Assembly: GCA_025463985.1 (NCBI GenBank)
Contig: JAODBM010000052.1
Span: 1-60,789 of the forward strand
From: Acidimicrobiales bacterium
GTDB lineage: Bacteria; Actinomycetota; Acidimicrobiia; Acidimicrobiales; Iamiaceae
Direction: 5' to 3'
Length of the DNA stretch: 60,789 nt
The position numbers and the translations under genes were made by a program. The notes under the pieces were generated by a model, which saw only the letters and a program-made list of their open reading frames with translations, ran no database searches and had not been told where the DNA came from. Shown here piece after piece: positions 30,781 through 42,982 of the stretch (positions within the stretch are counted from its first letter, which is position 1; every line of letters begins with the position of its first letter).

Positions 30781-32514
30781 ATGACCACGCGGGACGATGC
30801 CACCGACGCCACGGAGGTGACGGAGGCGACGGAGGTCCCGGCTCGGCTCTCGCCGTGGGCGCCGTTGCGCCACCGCATCTTCTTGGCGCTGTTCATCGCG
30901 CAGATGGCGTCGAACGTCGGCACGCTGATGCAGAGCGTCGGGTCGGCCTGGTACATGGGCGACCTCCACGGCTCGCCGGCGCTGGTCGCGCTCGTGCAGA
31001 CCGCGACGTTCCTCCCGGTCTTCATCGTCGGCATCCCGGGCGGCGCGCTGGCCGACATCGTCGATCGCCGGCGGCTGCTCCTCGTCACCCAGATGATCAT
31101 GATGGCGGCCGCGGTCGCCCTGACCGTGCTGGCGTTCGCGCATCGGGTGACCCCGCTCTCGCTGCTGGTCCTCACGTTCGCGCTCGGCCTCGGCACCGCG
31201 CTCAACGGCCCGGCGTGGCAGGCCATCCAGCCCGACCTCGTGCCGCGACGAGAGCTGAGCCAGGCGCTGTCGCTCGGCGCCCTCACGTACAACGTGGGCC
31301 GGGCCATCGGCCCCGCGTTGGGCGGGCTCGTGCTCGCCGCCGCCGGGCCGGCGTGGGTGTTCGCGGTCAACGCGCTGTCGTTCCTCGGCACGGTGCTGGT
31401 GCTCGCGGCCTGGCGCCAGGAGCGGCCCGAGTCCCGATTGCCGTCCGAGACCCTGGCCGGCGCCACGCGTGCGGCGATGCGCTACGGGATGAACGCCCCG
31501 GTGCTGCGGCGGGTGCTGGTCCGCGTCGCGGCGTTGATGGTGCCGGCGGCGGCCCTGCAGGCCCTGCTGCCGATCGTCGTGCGCGACTCGTTGCACCGCG
31601 GCTCGGGCACGTACGGCGCGCTGCTCGCCTGCTTCGGCGTCGGCGCCGCAGTCGCGGCCGTCCTGCGGCCCCGGTTCGAGGAGCGGTTGTCGCGCGACGG
31701 CCTCCTCGTCCTCGCCACCGTGCTGCTCGCGGTCGGGTTGCTCGTCGACGGCTTCGTGCACGAGCCCGTCGCCGTCGGCGCTGGGCTGTTCGCCGCCGGC
31801 GTGGGATGGACCACCGCCTTCACGACCACGAACGTGGCCGCGCAGTCGACGCTCGCGGCATGGGTGCGGGCCCGGGGCATGGGGCTCTACATGCTCGTGC
31901 TGACCGGCGGCATCGCGCTCGGCAGCGCGCTGTGGGGCACGCTCGCCGGTTGGAGCCTCGCCGGCGCGCACCTCGTGGCCGGGCTGATGCTCTTGAGCGG
32001 GCTGTTCCTCGTGCGCCGGTGGCCGATCGCCACCACAGCCACCATCGACGCGAGCCCGGTCACCGGGGTCGACCCGGTGGTCACGCTCGTGCCGCGCCCC
32101 GACGACGGGCCGGTGCTCGTGACCGTCACGTACCACGTGCCGTTCGAGAAGGTCCGCTCCTTCGTCGAGGCGATGCGCGGCATCGAACGCCACCGAAGGC
32201 GCACCGGCGCCTACCAGTGGAACCTCTTCCGGGACCTCGCCGCGCCCGATCGCTTCGTCGAGACGTTCGTCGTCGACTCGTGGGCTGAGCACCTGCGCCA
32301 GCACAGTCGGAACACGACCGCGACCGACGCCCGCCTCGAGATCGTGCGCGCCTACAGCGAACGCGGGGTCGACATCAGCCACCTCATCTCGGCCTACAGC
32401 CCCGGCGCGCTCGAGGCGGTGGAGCTGCAGGGGACCGTCGAGCTGCAGGACGCCGTCGAGCGGCCCGGGGCGGATGCGCTGCAGGACGCCGCGGCCGACG
32501 ACGACGCCGGCTGA
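30781..32514 (+). CDS. MFS_3 family transmembrane exporter with C-terminal ABM-like domain
   Basis: The 577-residue protein has about twelve membrane helices (residues 35-425). The major facilitator loop signature is [13 protein letters not shown] and the N-terminal helix reads [20 protein letters not shown], which matches the EntS-like MFS_3 group. Residues 445-540 ([35 protein letters not shown]) form the soluble monooxygenase-like extension common in this family. The extreme C-terminus is an acidic repeat of Glu-Leu-Gln type ([16 protein letters not shown]). The substrate is unknown; siderophores and drugs are usual. ATG 30781 begins just before the conserved region. Confidence 0.9.
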   Translation: MTTRDDATDATEVTEATEVPARLSPWAPLRHRIFLALFIAQMASNVGTLMQSVGSAWYMGDLHGSPALVALVQTATFLPVFIVGIPGGALADIVDRRRLLLVTQMIMMAAAVALTVLAFAHRVTPLSLLVLTFALGLGTALNGPAWQAIQPDLVPRRELSQALSLGALTYNVGRAIGPALGGLVLAAAGPAWVFAVNALSFLGTVLVLAAWRQERPESRLPSETLAGATRAAMRYGMNAPVLRRVLVRVAALMVPAAALQALLPIVVRDSLHRGSGTYGALLACFGVGAAVAAVLRPRFEERLSRDGLLVLATVLLAVGLLVDGFVHEPVAVGAGLFAAGVGWTTAFTTTNVAAQSTLAAWVRARGMGLYMLVLTGGIALGSALWGTLAGWSLAGAHLVAGLMLLSGLFLVRRWPIATTATIDASPVTGVDPVVTLVPRPDDGPVLVTVTYHVPFEKVRSFVEAMRGIERHRRRTGAYQWNLFRDLAAPDRFVETFVVDSWAEHLRQHSRNTTATDARLEIVRAYSERGVDISHLISAYSPGALEAVELQGTVELQDAVERPGADALQDAAADDDAG

Positions 32515-32527
32515 GCCGGCCGACGCG

Positions 32528-32548
32528 ACAGCCGACAGCCGACAGCCG
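32528..32548. repeat. 7-bp tandem repeat, three copies
   Basis: ACAGCCG is repeated three times in the 42-nt gap between the convergent MFS exporter and hutI. It is short and may be slippage-derived; no function is proposed. Confidence 0.7.
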
Positions 32549-32556
32549 AGCGTCGG

Positions 32557-33792
32557 TCAGCGCAGGCGGCCGATGTCGTCGGGAGTCACCGGCTGCCCGT
32601 CGATCAGCGTGGCGGCCACGAGCGGCATGCCGGGTCGGTAGGCCAGGTGGGTGAAGGAGGGGGCGTCGAGCACGACCGCGTCGGCGCGGGCACCGATGCC
32701 GAGGTGGCCGCGGTCGGCCCGCCGCAGGGCGCGGGCGCCCCCGAGGGTGGAAGCGAGGAGCGCCTCGTCGATCGTGAGCCCCATCTCGCGGACCGCCAGC
32801 GCGATCACGAACGCCATCGAGGTGGTGTTGCTGGAGCCCGGGTTGCAGTTCGAGGCCAGGGCGATGGCCACACCGGCGTCGACGGCGGCCCGCCCGTCCG
32901 GGTACGGCTGGCGGGTGCTGAAGTCGGCCGCGGGCAGGAAGGTGGCCACCGTGTCGCTGCCGGCCAGCGCGTCGAGGTCGGCGGCGGACAGGTAGGTGCA
33001 GTGGTCGGCCGATGCCGCGCCGGCCTCGACCGCCACCTGCACCCCCGGGCCGGGACCGAGCTGGTTGGCGTGGACGCGACCGCCGAGCCCGGCCCGGCGC
33101 CCGGCGTCGAGGATGGCCCGGGCCTGGTCGCGGTCGAACGCGCCTCGCTCGCAGAACACGTCGATCCAGCGGGCCAGGGGCGCGCAGCGGTCGAGCATGG
33201 CGCCGCACACGAGGTCGACGTAGTCGTCGGCCCGGTCGCGGTACTCGGGCGGCACGAGGTGCGCGCCGAGGAACGTGGTGTCGTCGGTGAGCCGGCTGGC
33301 GACCTGGAGGCTGCGGTGCTCGTGGGTGACGTCGAGGCCGTAGCCGGACTTCACCTCGAGATGGGTGGTGCCGCCGGCCCAGGCCTCGCGCTGGCGGCGC
33401 CGCGCCAGGCGCAGCAGCTCGTCGTCGGTGGTGGCGCGGGTGGCCGCCACCGTCGTGGCGATGCCCGCGGGGTCGTACGGCTGGCCCGTCAGGCGGGCCA
33501 CGAACTCGTCAGCCCGGTCGCCCGCGAACACCAGGTGGGTGTGGCTGTCGACGAAGCCCGGGATGACGCAGCGGCCCGCGGCATCGAACGCATCGTCGGC
33601 GGCCACGCCGCACCGCTCGATGGCATGGACGCGACCGTCCTCGATCACGAGCGCCGCGTCGCGCGCGAGGCCGAGCGGGCCCTCGCCGAGCGCCGGGTCG
33701 TTGGTGACCAGCAGGCCGATGTTGTCGACGACGATCGTGGTCGGGCCCGCGGCCTCGTCCCCGCCGTGATGGTGTGCGGGCTCGTGGCTCAC
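32557..33792 (-). CDS. hutI: imidazolonepropionase
   Basis: This 411-residue amidohydrolase opens the imidazolone ring of 4-imidazolone-5-propanoate to give N-formimino-L-glutamate, the third step of histidine breakdown. Metal ligands lie in [14 protein letters not shown]; other conserved blocks are [30 protein letters not shown] and [11 protein letters not shown]. The GTG start at 33792 overlaps the hutF stop (GTGA), so it is translationally coupled as the last gene of the operon. It is close to the usual family length. Confidence 0.96.
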   Translation of the reverse strand: MSHEPAHHHGGDEAAGPTTIVVDNIGLLVTNDPALGEGPLGLARDAALVIEDGRVHAIERCGVAADDAFDAAGRCVIPGFVDSHTHLVFAGDRADEFVARLTGQPYDPAGIATTVAATRATTDDELLRLARRRQREAWAGGTTHLEVKSGYGLDVTHEHRSLQVASRLTDDTTFLGAHLVPPEYRDRADDYVDLVCGAMLDRCAPLARWIDVFCERGAFDRDQARAILDAGRRAGLGGRVHANQLGPGPGVQVAVEAGAASADHCTYLSAADLDALAGSDTVATFLPAADFSTRQPYPDGRAAVDAGVAIALASNCNPGSSNTTSMAFVIALAVREMGLTIDEALLASTLGGARALRRADRGHLGIGARADAVVLDAPSFTHLAYRPGMPLVAATLIDGQPVTPDDIGRLR

Positions 33793-35132
33793 GCGTGGAC
33801 CGCCGCGATGGACTGCGCGAGCGCGTCGGGCACGTCGATGCGCAGGTGCTGGCCGGCGTCGACCACGTCCACGCCGTCGACGGTGACGTGCGTGACGTCG
33901 GCTGCGGTGCCGGCGAACACCACGGCGGCCAACAGATCGGTCGCGTCGGAGCCGGCCAGGCGGACCGACTGCACGGACACGGTCACCAGGTCGGCGCGCC
34001 CGCCGGGCGCGAGGTGGCCGGCGTCGGTCCAGCCGAGCGAGCGATGGCCGGCGGCGGTGAGCGCGTCCAGCAGCGTGGCGGCGCCGAACCGGCCGCGCTC
34101 GCGGCTGGCCAGCCGCTCGTCGAGCTCGACCGCGCGCGCCTCTTCGAGGCCGTCGATCACAGCGTGCGAGTCGCTCCCGAGCGTGAGGGGCACGCTCGCC
34201 GCCGCAAGTCGGCCGGCCGGACCGATGCCGTCGGCCAGGTCGCGCTCGGTCGTGGGACACAGGCAGCAGGTCGCCGAAGAGGCGGTCAGGAGCGCGATGT
34301 CGGCCTCGGTCACGTGCGTGGCGTGGACCGCAGTGAACGCCGGCCCGAGCGCGCCCGCCTCGGCGAGCACGCCGGTGGGTGTCCGACCGTAGGCGGCGAG
34401 GCACATGTCGTTCTCGGCCGGCTGCTCGCTCACGTGGGCGTGGAGGGGAACGTCGGCGGCGCGGGCCCAGGCGGCGACGGCGCGGATCTCGTCGGGCTCG
34501 CACGCGCGCACCGAGTGCACGGCGGCGCCGAGTCGCAGGTGCGGCTCGGCGCGTCGTTGCGCCACCCGTTGCGCCCAGGCCTCGACGGACCCGTCGCCGC
34601 AGCGGCGCTGCACGCCGGTGAGCTCTGCGCCGATTCCACCGTGGAGGTAGCAGGCGTCGAGCAGCGTGATCCTGATGCCGGCCTCGGCCGCGGCCGCCAC
34701 GAGGGCGTCGCCCATCGCGTTCGGATCGGCGTACGCGACACCGCCGGGGCCGTGGTGGAGGTAGTGGAACTCGCCGACGCAGGTGAACCCCGCGAGCGCC
34801 ATCTCCGCGAACACCGCCCGCGCCAGGCGGTGGTAGCGGTCGGGGTCGAGCGTGGCCGCGGCCCGGTACATCTGGTCGCGCCAGGTCCAGAACGAGCCGG
34901 CCTGCGCGTGGGTGCGGCCGCGCAGCGCCCGGTGGAACGCGTGGCTGTGGCCGTTGGCGAAGCCCGGCAGGGTGAGGCCCGGGCGCCGACGGGCGCCGGC
35001 CGGTGGCGTGGCGACGTCGGACTCGACCGAGACGATCCGCCCGTCCGCCACGCCGATCACCACGCCCGCGCGGGCCGCGGGCCCGCCCAACCAGGCCTGC
35101 TCGCACCAGTACGACGCCGTCGTGCCGGTCAC
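33789..35132 (-). CDS. hutF: formimidoylglutamate deiminase
   Basis: This 447-residue amidohydrolase-superfamily enzyme removes ammonia from N-formimino-L-glutamate, giving N-formyl-L-glutamate. It has [20 protein letters not shown] (metal-binding HxH), [40 protein letters not shown] and [16 protein letters not shown] (last metal aspartate). The GTG at 35132 is chosen because residues upstream look non-coding; it leaves 86 nt after the deformylase gene. HutF commits this organism to the N-formylglutamate route, which needs a deformylase to finish. Confidence 0.95.
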   Translation of the reverse strand: MTGTTASYWCEQAWLGGPAARAGVVIGVADGRIVSVESDVATPPAGARRRPGLTLPGFANGHSHAFHRALRGRTHAQAGSFWTWRDQMYRAAATLDPDRYHRLARAVFAEMALAGFTCVGEFHYLHHGPGGVAYADPNAMGDALVAAAAEAGIRITLLDACYLHGGIGAELTGVQRRCGDGSVEAWAQRVAQRRAEPHLRLGAAVHSVRACEPDEIRAVAAWARAADVPLHAHVSEQPAENDMCLAAYGRTPTGVLAEAGALGPAFTAVHATHVTEADIALLTASSATCCLCPTTERDLADGIGPAGRLAAASVPLTLGSDSHAVIDGLEEARAVELDERLASRERGRFGAATLLDALTAAGHRSLGWTDAGHLAPGGRADLVTVSVQSVRLAGSDATDLLAAVVFAGTAADVTHVTVDGVDVVDAGQHLRIDVPDALAQSIAAVHA

Positions 35133-35218
35133 GCCCGCCCGCCACTGCCCGAACTGGGCGGGGCTGCGGTCGTCCCGGCGACCGTGTTGCCACCCAGATC
35201 GAGGGGTGTCGGCATCGC

Positions 35219-35794
35219 TCAGGAGCCGACCCGGTCGACGAACGCGGTGATGCGGGCGACGAACGCGGCGCGGTGGTGACGCTCGAACTGCTCCCACGTG
35301 GTGAACGTGGTCGGGTCCTGCACGCGGTCGAGGAACAGCACGCCGTCGAGGTGGTCGCACTCGTGCTGGAACGTCCCGGCGGTGAGGCCGCGCTTGACCT
35401 CGTCGTGCGCGACGCCGAAGCGGTCGAGGTACTGCACCCGCACGTTCACGTGGCGCTGGACCTCGCCGCGGAGGTCGGGGACCGACAGGCAGCCCTCGTT
35501 GATCGCGACCATCTCGTCGTCGAGCGGGGTGAGCACCGGGTTGACGACCACCGTCAACGGGATCCGCGGCTTGTAGGGGTAGCGGGGGTTGTCGGCCACC
35601 TCGATCACGGCGACCCGCACGGGCTCACCCACCTGGTTGGCGGCCAGCCCGGCGCCCGCGGCGGCGCGCATCGTGTCGATGAGGTCGTCGACGAGCTGCT
35701 GCAGCGCGGGCGAGGCGAGCTCGTCCTCGCCGATCGTGCGCGCCGCCTCGCGCAGCACCGGGTGCCCGACGGTGGCGATCGTGCGCACGGCCAC
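35219..35794 (-). CDS. def: peptide deformylase homologue inside the hut operon
   Basis: The 191-residue metalloenzyme has all three deformylase motifs: [10 protein letters not shown] (motif I), EGCLSVP with the metal cysteine (II) and QHECDHLDG with the two metal histidines and catalytic glutamate (III). Peptide deformylase hydrolyses N-formyl from nascent Met peptides. Here the gene lies one base after the hutU stop, with AAGAAGG before GTG 35794, between hutU and hutF. The operon lacks HutG, so deformylation of N-formylglutamate to glutamate and formate is an attractive alternative role. The sequence alone cannot decide between the two substrates. Confidence 0.93.
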   Translation of the reverse strand: MAVRTIATVGHPVLREAARTIGEDELASPALQQLVDDLIDTMRAAAGAGLAANQVGEPVRVAVIEVADNPRYPYKPRIPLTVVVNPVLTPLDDEMVAINEGCLSVPDLRGEVQRHVNVRVQYLDRFGVAHDEVKRGLTAGTFQHECDHLDGVLFLDRVQDPTTFTTWEQFERHHRAAFVARITAFVDRVGS

Positions 35795-35795
35795 G

Positions 35796-37444
<1,649 letters not shown>

Positions 37445-37448
<4 letters not shown>

Positions 37449-39022
37449 GCCAGCGCGCCGATCGCGTCGGCCACCGCGGCCTCCAACCGACGGTCGATCA
37501 GCAGCTGCTCGGCGGCCCGCAGCTCTGGGGCGAGCCAGCGATCGGGACCGGCGCCCTCGACGACGGTTCGGAGCGCGGCGAGGGCGGCCGCGGTCCCCGG
37601 CGCCGGCGCGAGCGGCCGGCGGAACTCCAGGCCCCGGGCCGCCGCGTTCACCTCCACGGCGAGGATGCGCCCGAGGTTGGCGATCGCCGTGCGCAGCTTG
37701 CGGGCCGCACCCCAGCCCATCGAGACGTGGTCCTCCTGCATGGCGCTCGTCGGGAGCGTGTCGACGCTGGCCGGGCTGGCCAGCCGGCGGTTCTCGGCGG
37801 TCATGGCCGCCTGGGTGTAGTGGCTGATCATCAGGCCGGAGTTGACGCCCGCGTCGTCGGTGAGGAACGGGGGCAGCCCGGCGGACCGGGTGCGGTCGAG
37901 CAGGCGGTCGGTGCGCCGTTCGGACAGCGCCCCGAGGTCGGCGACGACGATCGCCAACAGGTCGGCCGCGTGCGCGAGGGGAGCGCCGTGGAAGTTGCCG
38001 CAGGACTCGACGCGCCCGTCGGGCAGGATCATCGGGTTGTCGATGGCGGACACGAGCTCGATGCCCGCCACCCCGCGGGCGAACCCGACCGCATCGCGAG
38101 CCGCGCCGTGGACCTGCGGCGTGCAGCGCAGCGAGTAGGCGTCCTGGACGCGGTCGTCGTCGTGGCGGTGGCTGGCCACGATCTCCGAGCCGGCCAGGAG
38201 GGCGCGCAGGTTGGCGGCACTGACGGCCTGACCGGCGTGCGGGCGCAGGCGTTGAAGGTCGTCGGCATAGGCGCGGTCGGTGCCGAGCAGCGCCTCGACG
38301 GTCATGGCCGCGGCGATGTCGGCGCTGATCAGCAGGTGGTCGAGGTCGTCGATGGCGAGCGTGAGCATGCCGAGCATGCCGTCGGTGCCGTTGACGACGG
38401 CCAGGCCCTCTTTGGCGGTCAGGCTGAGCGGGCGCTGCGCCGCCCGGGCCAGCGCCTCGGGGCCCGACAAGAGCGTTCCGTCGGCGGCGGTCGCCTCGCC
38501 TTCGCCGAGCAGCACCAGGGCGCAGGACGCGAGAGGCGCGAGGTCGCCGCTCGCACCCAGCGAACCGTGCTCGCGGACCACCGGGGTGATGTCGGCGTTG
38601 AGGAGCCCGAGCATGGCCTCGACGACCTCCGGCCGGGCACCCGAGTAGCCCATGGCGAGGCTCCGGGCCCGCAGGAGCACCATGGCCCGCACGACCTCGG
38701 TCTCGACCGGCGGGCCCATGCCGGCCGCGTGCGAGCGGACGATCGCATGCTGGAGCTCGACGCGTCGGTCGGCCGGGATCGCCGTGTTGGCCAACGAGCC
38801 GAAGCCGGTCGACACCCCGTAGACGGGCTCGTCGGACGCGGCGATCGCGGCGACGATGTCGGCCGACGCCGTCATGCGGGCCCGAGCGGCCTCACCCAAG
38901 ACGACCCGACGGCCCTGGCGAGCCACGGCCACGACGTCGTCGGCCGCGATCCCGTCAGGCGTCAGCGCCAGCGCGCTCGATGCGCTCACGGTCAGGATCG
39001 TTGCCTCGCCATGCACACGCAC
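37445..39022 (-). CDS. hutH: histidine ammonia-lyase
   Basis: The 525-residue enzyme deaminates histidine to urocanate, the first step of the pathway. The prosthetic group MIO forms from Ala157-Ser158-Gly159 in [13 protein letters not shown], and the catalytic tyrosine is Tyr68 in [10 protein letters not shown]. Other blocks are [11 protein letters not shown] and [19 protein letters not shown]. It is the first gene of the operon; the start is GTG at 39022 or 39016 (an ATG at 39012 is out of frame). No HutC-type regulator is adjacent and I see no clear operator in the 114 nt upstream. Confidence 0.96.
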
Positions 39023-39136
39023 ACGGCGCCCACCCTCTCACCTCCCACCCGCGTCTGCCGGCCATCGTCGGGTCGCCTGCCGGACCCAGGTGCCCGATAG
39101 CGTCCGCCGCGTGACGAGTGCACCGGACCGCGGTCG

Positions 39137-39769
39137 ATGACCAACTGGACCACGGTCTCCTCGCTGGCCACCGCCGGCGGCACGCTCGTGCTCGCGCTCG
39201 CCACGTTCGCGTCGGTCCGCTCGGCCAACCGTTCGGCCCGGGCGACCGAGCGGGCCTTGCTCGCCGGCATCCGCCCGGTGCTCGCGCCGTCCCGCGTCGA
39301 GGATCCGGCGGAGGACGTCAGCTTCGTCGACGACCACCGCGTACAGCTCAAGGGCGGCCACGCGCACGTGGACGCGACCGACGAGGCCATCTACCTGGCC
39401 ATGGCCCTGCGCAACGTCGGGACCGGCATCGCCGTCCTCGATCGTTGGGAGATCTACGACGAGCGGGCGCGGGGCGAGCTCGAGCGGGGAGCGACGGCGT
39501 CGTTCCGTCGCCTCACCCGGGACATCTACATCGCCGCCGGCGACGTCGGCTTCTGGCAGGGGGCGATGCGCGACACGTCGGACCCGCTCTTCGAACCCAT
39601 CCGCGCCGCCATCGACGGCCACCAGGCCATGACCGTCGACCTGCTCTACGGCGACCACGAGGGCGGCCAGCGAACGGTCAGTCGCTTCGCGCTGCTGCCG
39701 GAGGGCGACGACGGGTGGGTGGTCTCCGTGTCACGTCACTGGAACCTCGACCGCTCCGACCCCCGCTGA
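39137..39769 (+). CDS. hypothetical protein with N-terminal membrane helix
   Basis: The 210-residue protein has one hydrophobic segment at about residues 5-27 (VSSLATAGGTLVLALATFAS) followed by a basic stretch rich in Arg/Ser and a beta-rich cytosolic domain (AIYLAMALRNVGTGIAVLDRW, MTVDLLYGDHEGGQ). This layout is common in uncharacterised actinobacterial proteins and I do not know a function. It is divergent from hutH, 114 nt away, and is followed after 85 nt by the dehydrogenase gene. Confidence 0.65.
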   Translation: MTNWTTVSSLATAGGTLVLALATFASVRSANRSARATERALLAGIRPVLAPSRVEDPAEDVSFVDDHRVQLKGGHAHVDATDEAIYLAMALRNVGTGIAVLDRWEIYDERARGELERGATASFRRLTRDIYIAAGDVGFWQGAMRDTSDPLFEPIRAAIDGHQAMTVDLLYGDHEGGQRTVSRFALLPEGDDGWVVSVSRHWNLDRSDPR

Positions 39770-39854
39770 CGAAGTCCAGGCGCACCTCGGATCGGTCGGG
39801 CATCGCCAGTCACCCTTCGGGCGACGCGGGCGGCCGGTCGGTAGCCTCGGCCTG

Positions 39855-40943
39855 ATGGGGGATCAGATCCGGGTGGTCGTGTGGGGAACGGGCAACATGG
39901 GGCGGGCCGCCATCCGGGCGGTTGACGCGCATCCCGAGCTCGTGCTCGAAGGCGTGATCGTGGCCAACCCGGACAAGGTCGGCCGCGACGCCGGTGATCT
40001 CGGCCGCCTCGGGCGGACGCTCGGCGTCGCCGCCACGACCGACATCGACGCCGTCCTCGCCGCTGGTCCCGATGCGGTCGTCTACACCGCCTCCGGCGAC
40101 CTGCGACCCGAGGAGGCGGGCGCCGACGTGGCGCGCGCGCTGCGCGGGGGCGCCGTCGTCGTGACGCCGTCGATCTACCAGATGTACGACCACCGCAGCG
40201 CGCCGCCCGAGGTGCGCGACCCGCTCGCGGCCGCGGCGCTCGAAGGCGGGGCCGCCCTGTTCGTCTCGGGGGTCGATCCCGGCTGGGCGAACGACATCCT
40301 CCCGGTGCTCGCCACCGGCCTGGCCGGCACGCTCGACGAGATCCGCTGCCAGGAGATCTTCGACTATTCGACCTATGACCAGCCCGACGTGGTGCGGTTC
40401 CTGGTCGGCATGGGCCAGCCGATGGAGGACGAGCCGCTGATGGTGGCGCCCACCATGCCGACGATGGTCTGGGGCGACCAGATCCGCTTGATCGCCCGAG
40501 CGCTCGACGTCGAGGTCACCGAGATCCGCGAAGTGGTCGAGCGGCGACCGCTCGAATCGACCATCACCAACGTCATGGGGGAGTTCCTCGCCGGCACGCA
40601 AGGAGCCCTGCGGTTCGAGCTGCAAGGCATCGTCGACGGCCGTCCCCGCATCGTGATCGAGCACGTCACCCGCATCCATCCATCGTGCGCCCGGGACTGG
40701 CCGCTGCCGCCTGATGACGTCGAGGGCGCGCACCGGGTGATCATCGAGGGCCGGCCTCGTATCGAGATCACCGTCGAAGCGACCGACGAGGGCGGCAACC
40801 GCGCCGCGGGCGGCAATGCCACCGCGATCGGCCGCCTTGTCAACGCCATCCCCTGGCTGCGGAATGCCGATCCCGGCCTCTATGACGCGCTCGAAGTGCC
40901 GCTGCTCCCCGCCGTCGGCCGCCTCGGAACGGGCCACGCATGA
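39855..40943 (+). CDS. NAD(P)-dependent dehydrogenase, dihydrodipicolinate reductase-like
   Basis: The 362-residue protein has an N-terminal Rossmann fold (RVVVWGTGNMGRAAIRAV) and the layout of dihydrodipicolinate-reductase/2,4-diaminopentanoate-dehydrogenase-like enzymes, including VYTASGDLRPEE, VSGVDPGWANDILPV and YDQPDVVRFLVGMGQP. Homologues in mycobacteria and relatives are mostly annotated only as dehydrogenases. Its ATGA overlap with the AhpD-like gene (40940-40943) shows the two are co-expressed. The substrate is unknown; an amine or keto compound in catabolism is possible. Confidence 0.82.
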   Translation: MGDQIRVVVWGTGNMGRAAIRAVDAHPELVLEGVIVANPDKVGRDAGDLGRLGRTLGVAATTDIDAVLAAGPDAVVYTASGDLRPEEAGADVARALRGGAVVVTPSIYQMYDHRSAPPEVRDPLAAAALEGGAALFVSGVDPGWANDILPVLATGLAGTLDEIRCQEIFDYSTYDQPDVVRFLVGMGQPMEDEPLMVAPTMPTMVWGDQIRLIARALDVEVTEIREVVERRPLESTITNVMGEFLAGTQGALRFELQGIVDGRPRIVIEHVTRIHPSCARDWPLPPDDVEGAHRVIIEGRPRIEITVEATDEGGNRAAGGNATAIGRLVNAIPWLRNADPGLYDALEVPLLPAVGRLGTGHA

Positions 40944-41419
40944 GGATCGACGTCCCCGACGGCAAGCACCCCATCGTCTTCGTGTGGGGGGAGATGGTCC
41001 CAGGCATCGGGCCCGCCGCTGCGGCGTTCGCGCAGAGCGTCTACGAGGATCGTTCGCTGGGATTGCACGAGTTCGAGGCGGCGCGATTGCGCACCGCGCA
41101 GATCAACGGCTGCCTCTTCTGCCAGGACTGGCGGACCGAGGTCGATGGTCAGAAGGTGGCGCCGGGCTTCGAGCAGTCTGTCGCCGCATGGCGCACGACT
41201 GATGCGCTCGACGAGCGGTCGCGCCTCGCGGCCGAATACGCCGAGCGCTATGCCCTCGATCACCACGGTCTCGACGACGACTTCTGGGACCGCATGAAGG
41301 CGGCTTACACCGATGCCGAGATCGTCGAGCTGACCATGTGCCTCGGCTCCTGGCTCTCGTTCGGCCGCCTCAACCGCGTGCTCGGCCTCGACACCGCCTG
41401 CGTCCTGCCGGGCCACTGA
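40940..41419 (+). CDS. carboxymuconolactone decarboxylase/AhpD-family protein
   Basis: The 159-residue all-helical protein has the AhpD-type active site in RTAQINGCLFCQDWR (CxxC) and a later block WDRMKAAYTDAEIVELTMCL. Members act as peroxidase partners or decarboxylases. The ATGA overlap with the upstream dehydrogenase makes a two-gene unit; whether the two handle one substrate is inferred. No alkyl hydroperoxide reductase is adjacent. Confidence 0.88.
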   Translation: MRIDVPDGKHPIVFVWGEMVPGIGPAAAAFAQSVYEDRSLGLHEFEAARLRTAQINGCLFCQDWRTEVDGQKVAPGFEQSVAAWRTTDALDERSRLAAEYAERYALDHHGLDDDFWDRMKAAYTDAEIVELTMCLGSWLSFGRLNRVLGLDTACVLPGH

Positions 41420-41502
41420 CGCGGCCGAACGCCACACGCTCGTCACCCTCCATCTGATGCGTTCGCGGCGCTCGGATCGTCGACCTCGTGCAACATGGCG
41501 AG

Positions 41503-42900
41503 ATGAGCGAGCTGCGAGATCTCCTGGTCCACACCGCACACCAGATCGCCGATCACCGGGAGGCCACGGCAACCATGCGGGTCTTCCCGGCCGTCGAGCC
41601 CGCAAGCCTGCGGACCGGGTTCTCCGGGCCACTTTCGGCCGGTCCGACGGCCGCCGCCGCCGTGATCGAAGACCTCGTCGCCGCGGCTGGACCCGGTCTC
41701 GTCGCCACCACCGGACCCCGGTACTTCGGCTTCGTGATCGGCGGTGCGCTCAACGCGGCGACGGCGGCCGACCTCCTCACGACGGGCTGGGACCAGCCGG
41801 CCTACAACGCGGTCTCGGCGCCGGCCGCGGCCGTCGTCGAGGAGGTGAGCGGCGCATGGCTGAAAGAGCTGCTCGGCCTGCCGGCTGCGGCGTCGTTCGG
41901 GTTCGTGACCGGTGCGCAGGCCGCGAACACCGTCGGCCTCGCCGCGGCACGGCACTACGTGCTGCGCGCCGCGGGTCACGACGTGGAGCGCGACGGCCTG
42001 GCGGGCGCGCCGCGCGTGCGCATCGTCGCGAACGCCGAGCGGCACGCCACCATCGATCGGTCGCTGCGCCTGCTCGGCTTCGGTTCCGCGCTGCTCGAGG
42101 AGGTCGCCACCGACGACGACGGCGCGATCGACACCGAGGCCTTGCGCTCGGTGCTCGCATCGCAGCCACCCGGCCCGACGATCGTCGTCGTGCAGGCCGG
42201 CAACGTCAACACGGGCGCCTGCGACGACCTGGCCGCGGCCGTCGAGGTCGCTCACGCGCACGGCGCCTGGGTGCACGTGGACGGCGCCTTCGGGCTGTGG
42301 GCCGCGGCGAGTCCCAGCACCCGCCACCTCGTCACCGGCATCGAGGGCGCCGACTCGTGGGGCTGCGACGGGCACAAGTGGCTCAACGTGCCCTACGACT
42401 CCGGCTACGTGTTCTGCGCCCACCCGGACGCGCACGCCGCGGCGATGGCCTACACCGCGGCCTACCTCGCGCTGCCCGGCGTCGACGCCGTCCGCGGTCC
42501 AGGCGACTACGTGCCCGAGTCGTCCCGTCGGGCCCGCGGCTTCGCGACCTGGGCCGCCCTCCGCGAGCTCGGTCGCGACGGCGTGGCCGACCTCGTCGCC
42601 GGCTGCTGCGCGCTGGCCCGGCGCTTCGCCGACCAGCTCGACGTCGCCGAGGGCGTGGAGGTCGTGAACGACGTCGTGCTCAACCAGGTCCTCGTGCGGT
42701 TCGGCCGCGGCTCGGACGCTGAGCGGGACGCAACGACCGATCGCGTCATCGCGGCCGTGCAGCGCACCGGCGAGTGCTGGATGGGTGCCACCACCTGGCA
42801 CGGCATGCGCCTCATGCGCATCTCGGTGTCGAACTGGTCGACGACCGAGGCCGACGTCGACCGCTCGGTCGCTGCGATCCTCTCGTGCTGCACGGCCTGA
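41503..42900 (+). CDS. PLP-dependent group II decarboxylase (aromatic amino acid/glutamate decarboxylase-like)
   Basis: This 465-residue enzyme carries the pyridoxal-phosphate lysine in SWGCDGHKWLNVPYDSG (about residue 300), the HVDGAFGLWAA aspartate region and VTGAQAANTVGLAAARHYVL in the N-terminal half. Group II decarboxylases turn amino acids into amines; homologues of this clade are often of unproven specificity and some act as aldehyde synthases. ATG 41503 follows GGCGAG closely; a GTG at 41488 is an alternative. It is a single gene flanked by small gaps, so context gives no substrate. Confidence 0.9.
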   Translation: MSELRDLLVHTAHQIADHREATATMRVFPAVEPASLRTGFSGPLSAGPTAAAAVIEDLVAAAGPGLVATTGPRYFGFVIGGALNAATAADLLTTGWDQPAYNAVSAPAAAVVEEVSGAWLKELLGLPAAASFGFVTGAQAANTVGLAAARHYVLRAAGHDVERDGLAGAPRVRIVANAERHATIDRSLRLLGFGSALLEEVATDDDGAIDTEALRSVLASQPPGPTIVVVQAGNVNTGACDDLAAAVEVAHAHGAWVHVDGAFGLWAAASPSTRHLVTGIEGADSWGCDGHKWLNVPYDSGYVFCAHPDAHAAAMAYTAAYLALPGVDAVRGPGDYVPESSRRARGFATWAALRELGRDGVADLVAGCCALARRFADQLDVAEGVEVVNDVVLNQVLVRFGRGSDAERDATTDRVIAAVQRTGECWMGATTWHGMRLMRISVSNWSTTEADVDRSVAAILSCCTA

Positions 42901-42982
42901 CCTCGCGGCGCCGGCCGGCGTTGGTGGGACGCACCCCGGTCCGCGGGGTGCGCCGGACGTCGCGGGGGAAGATGGGGCGGCC

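Noticed and set aside
30781-32514. MFS-monooxygenase fusion as a novel architecture
   Set aside because: The soluble C-terminal extension with SWAEHLRQH is a regular part of the MFS_3 family, so it is not new.
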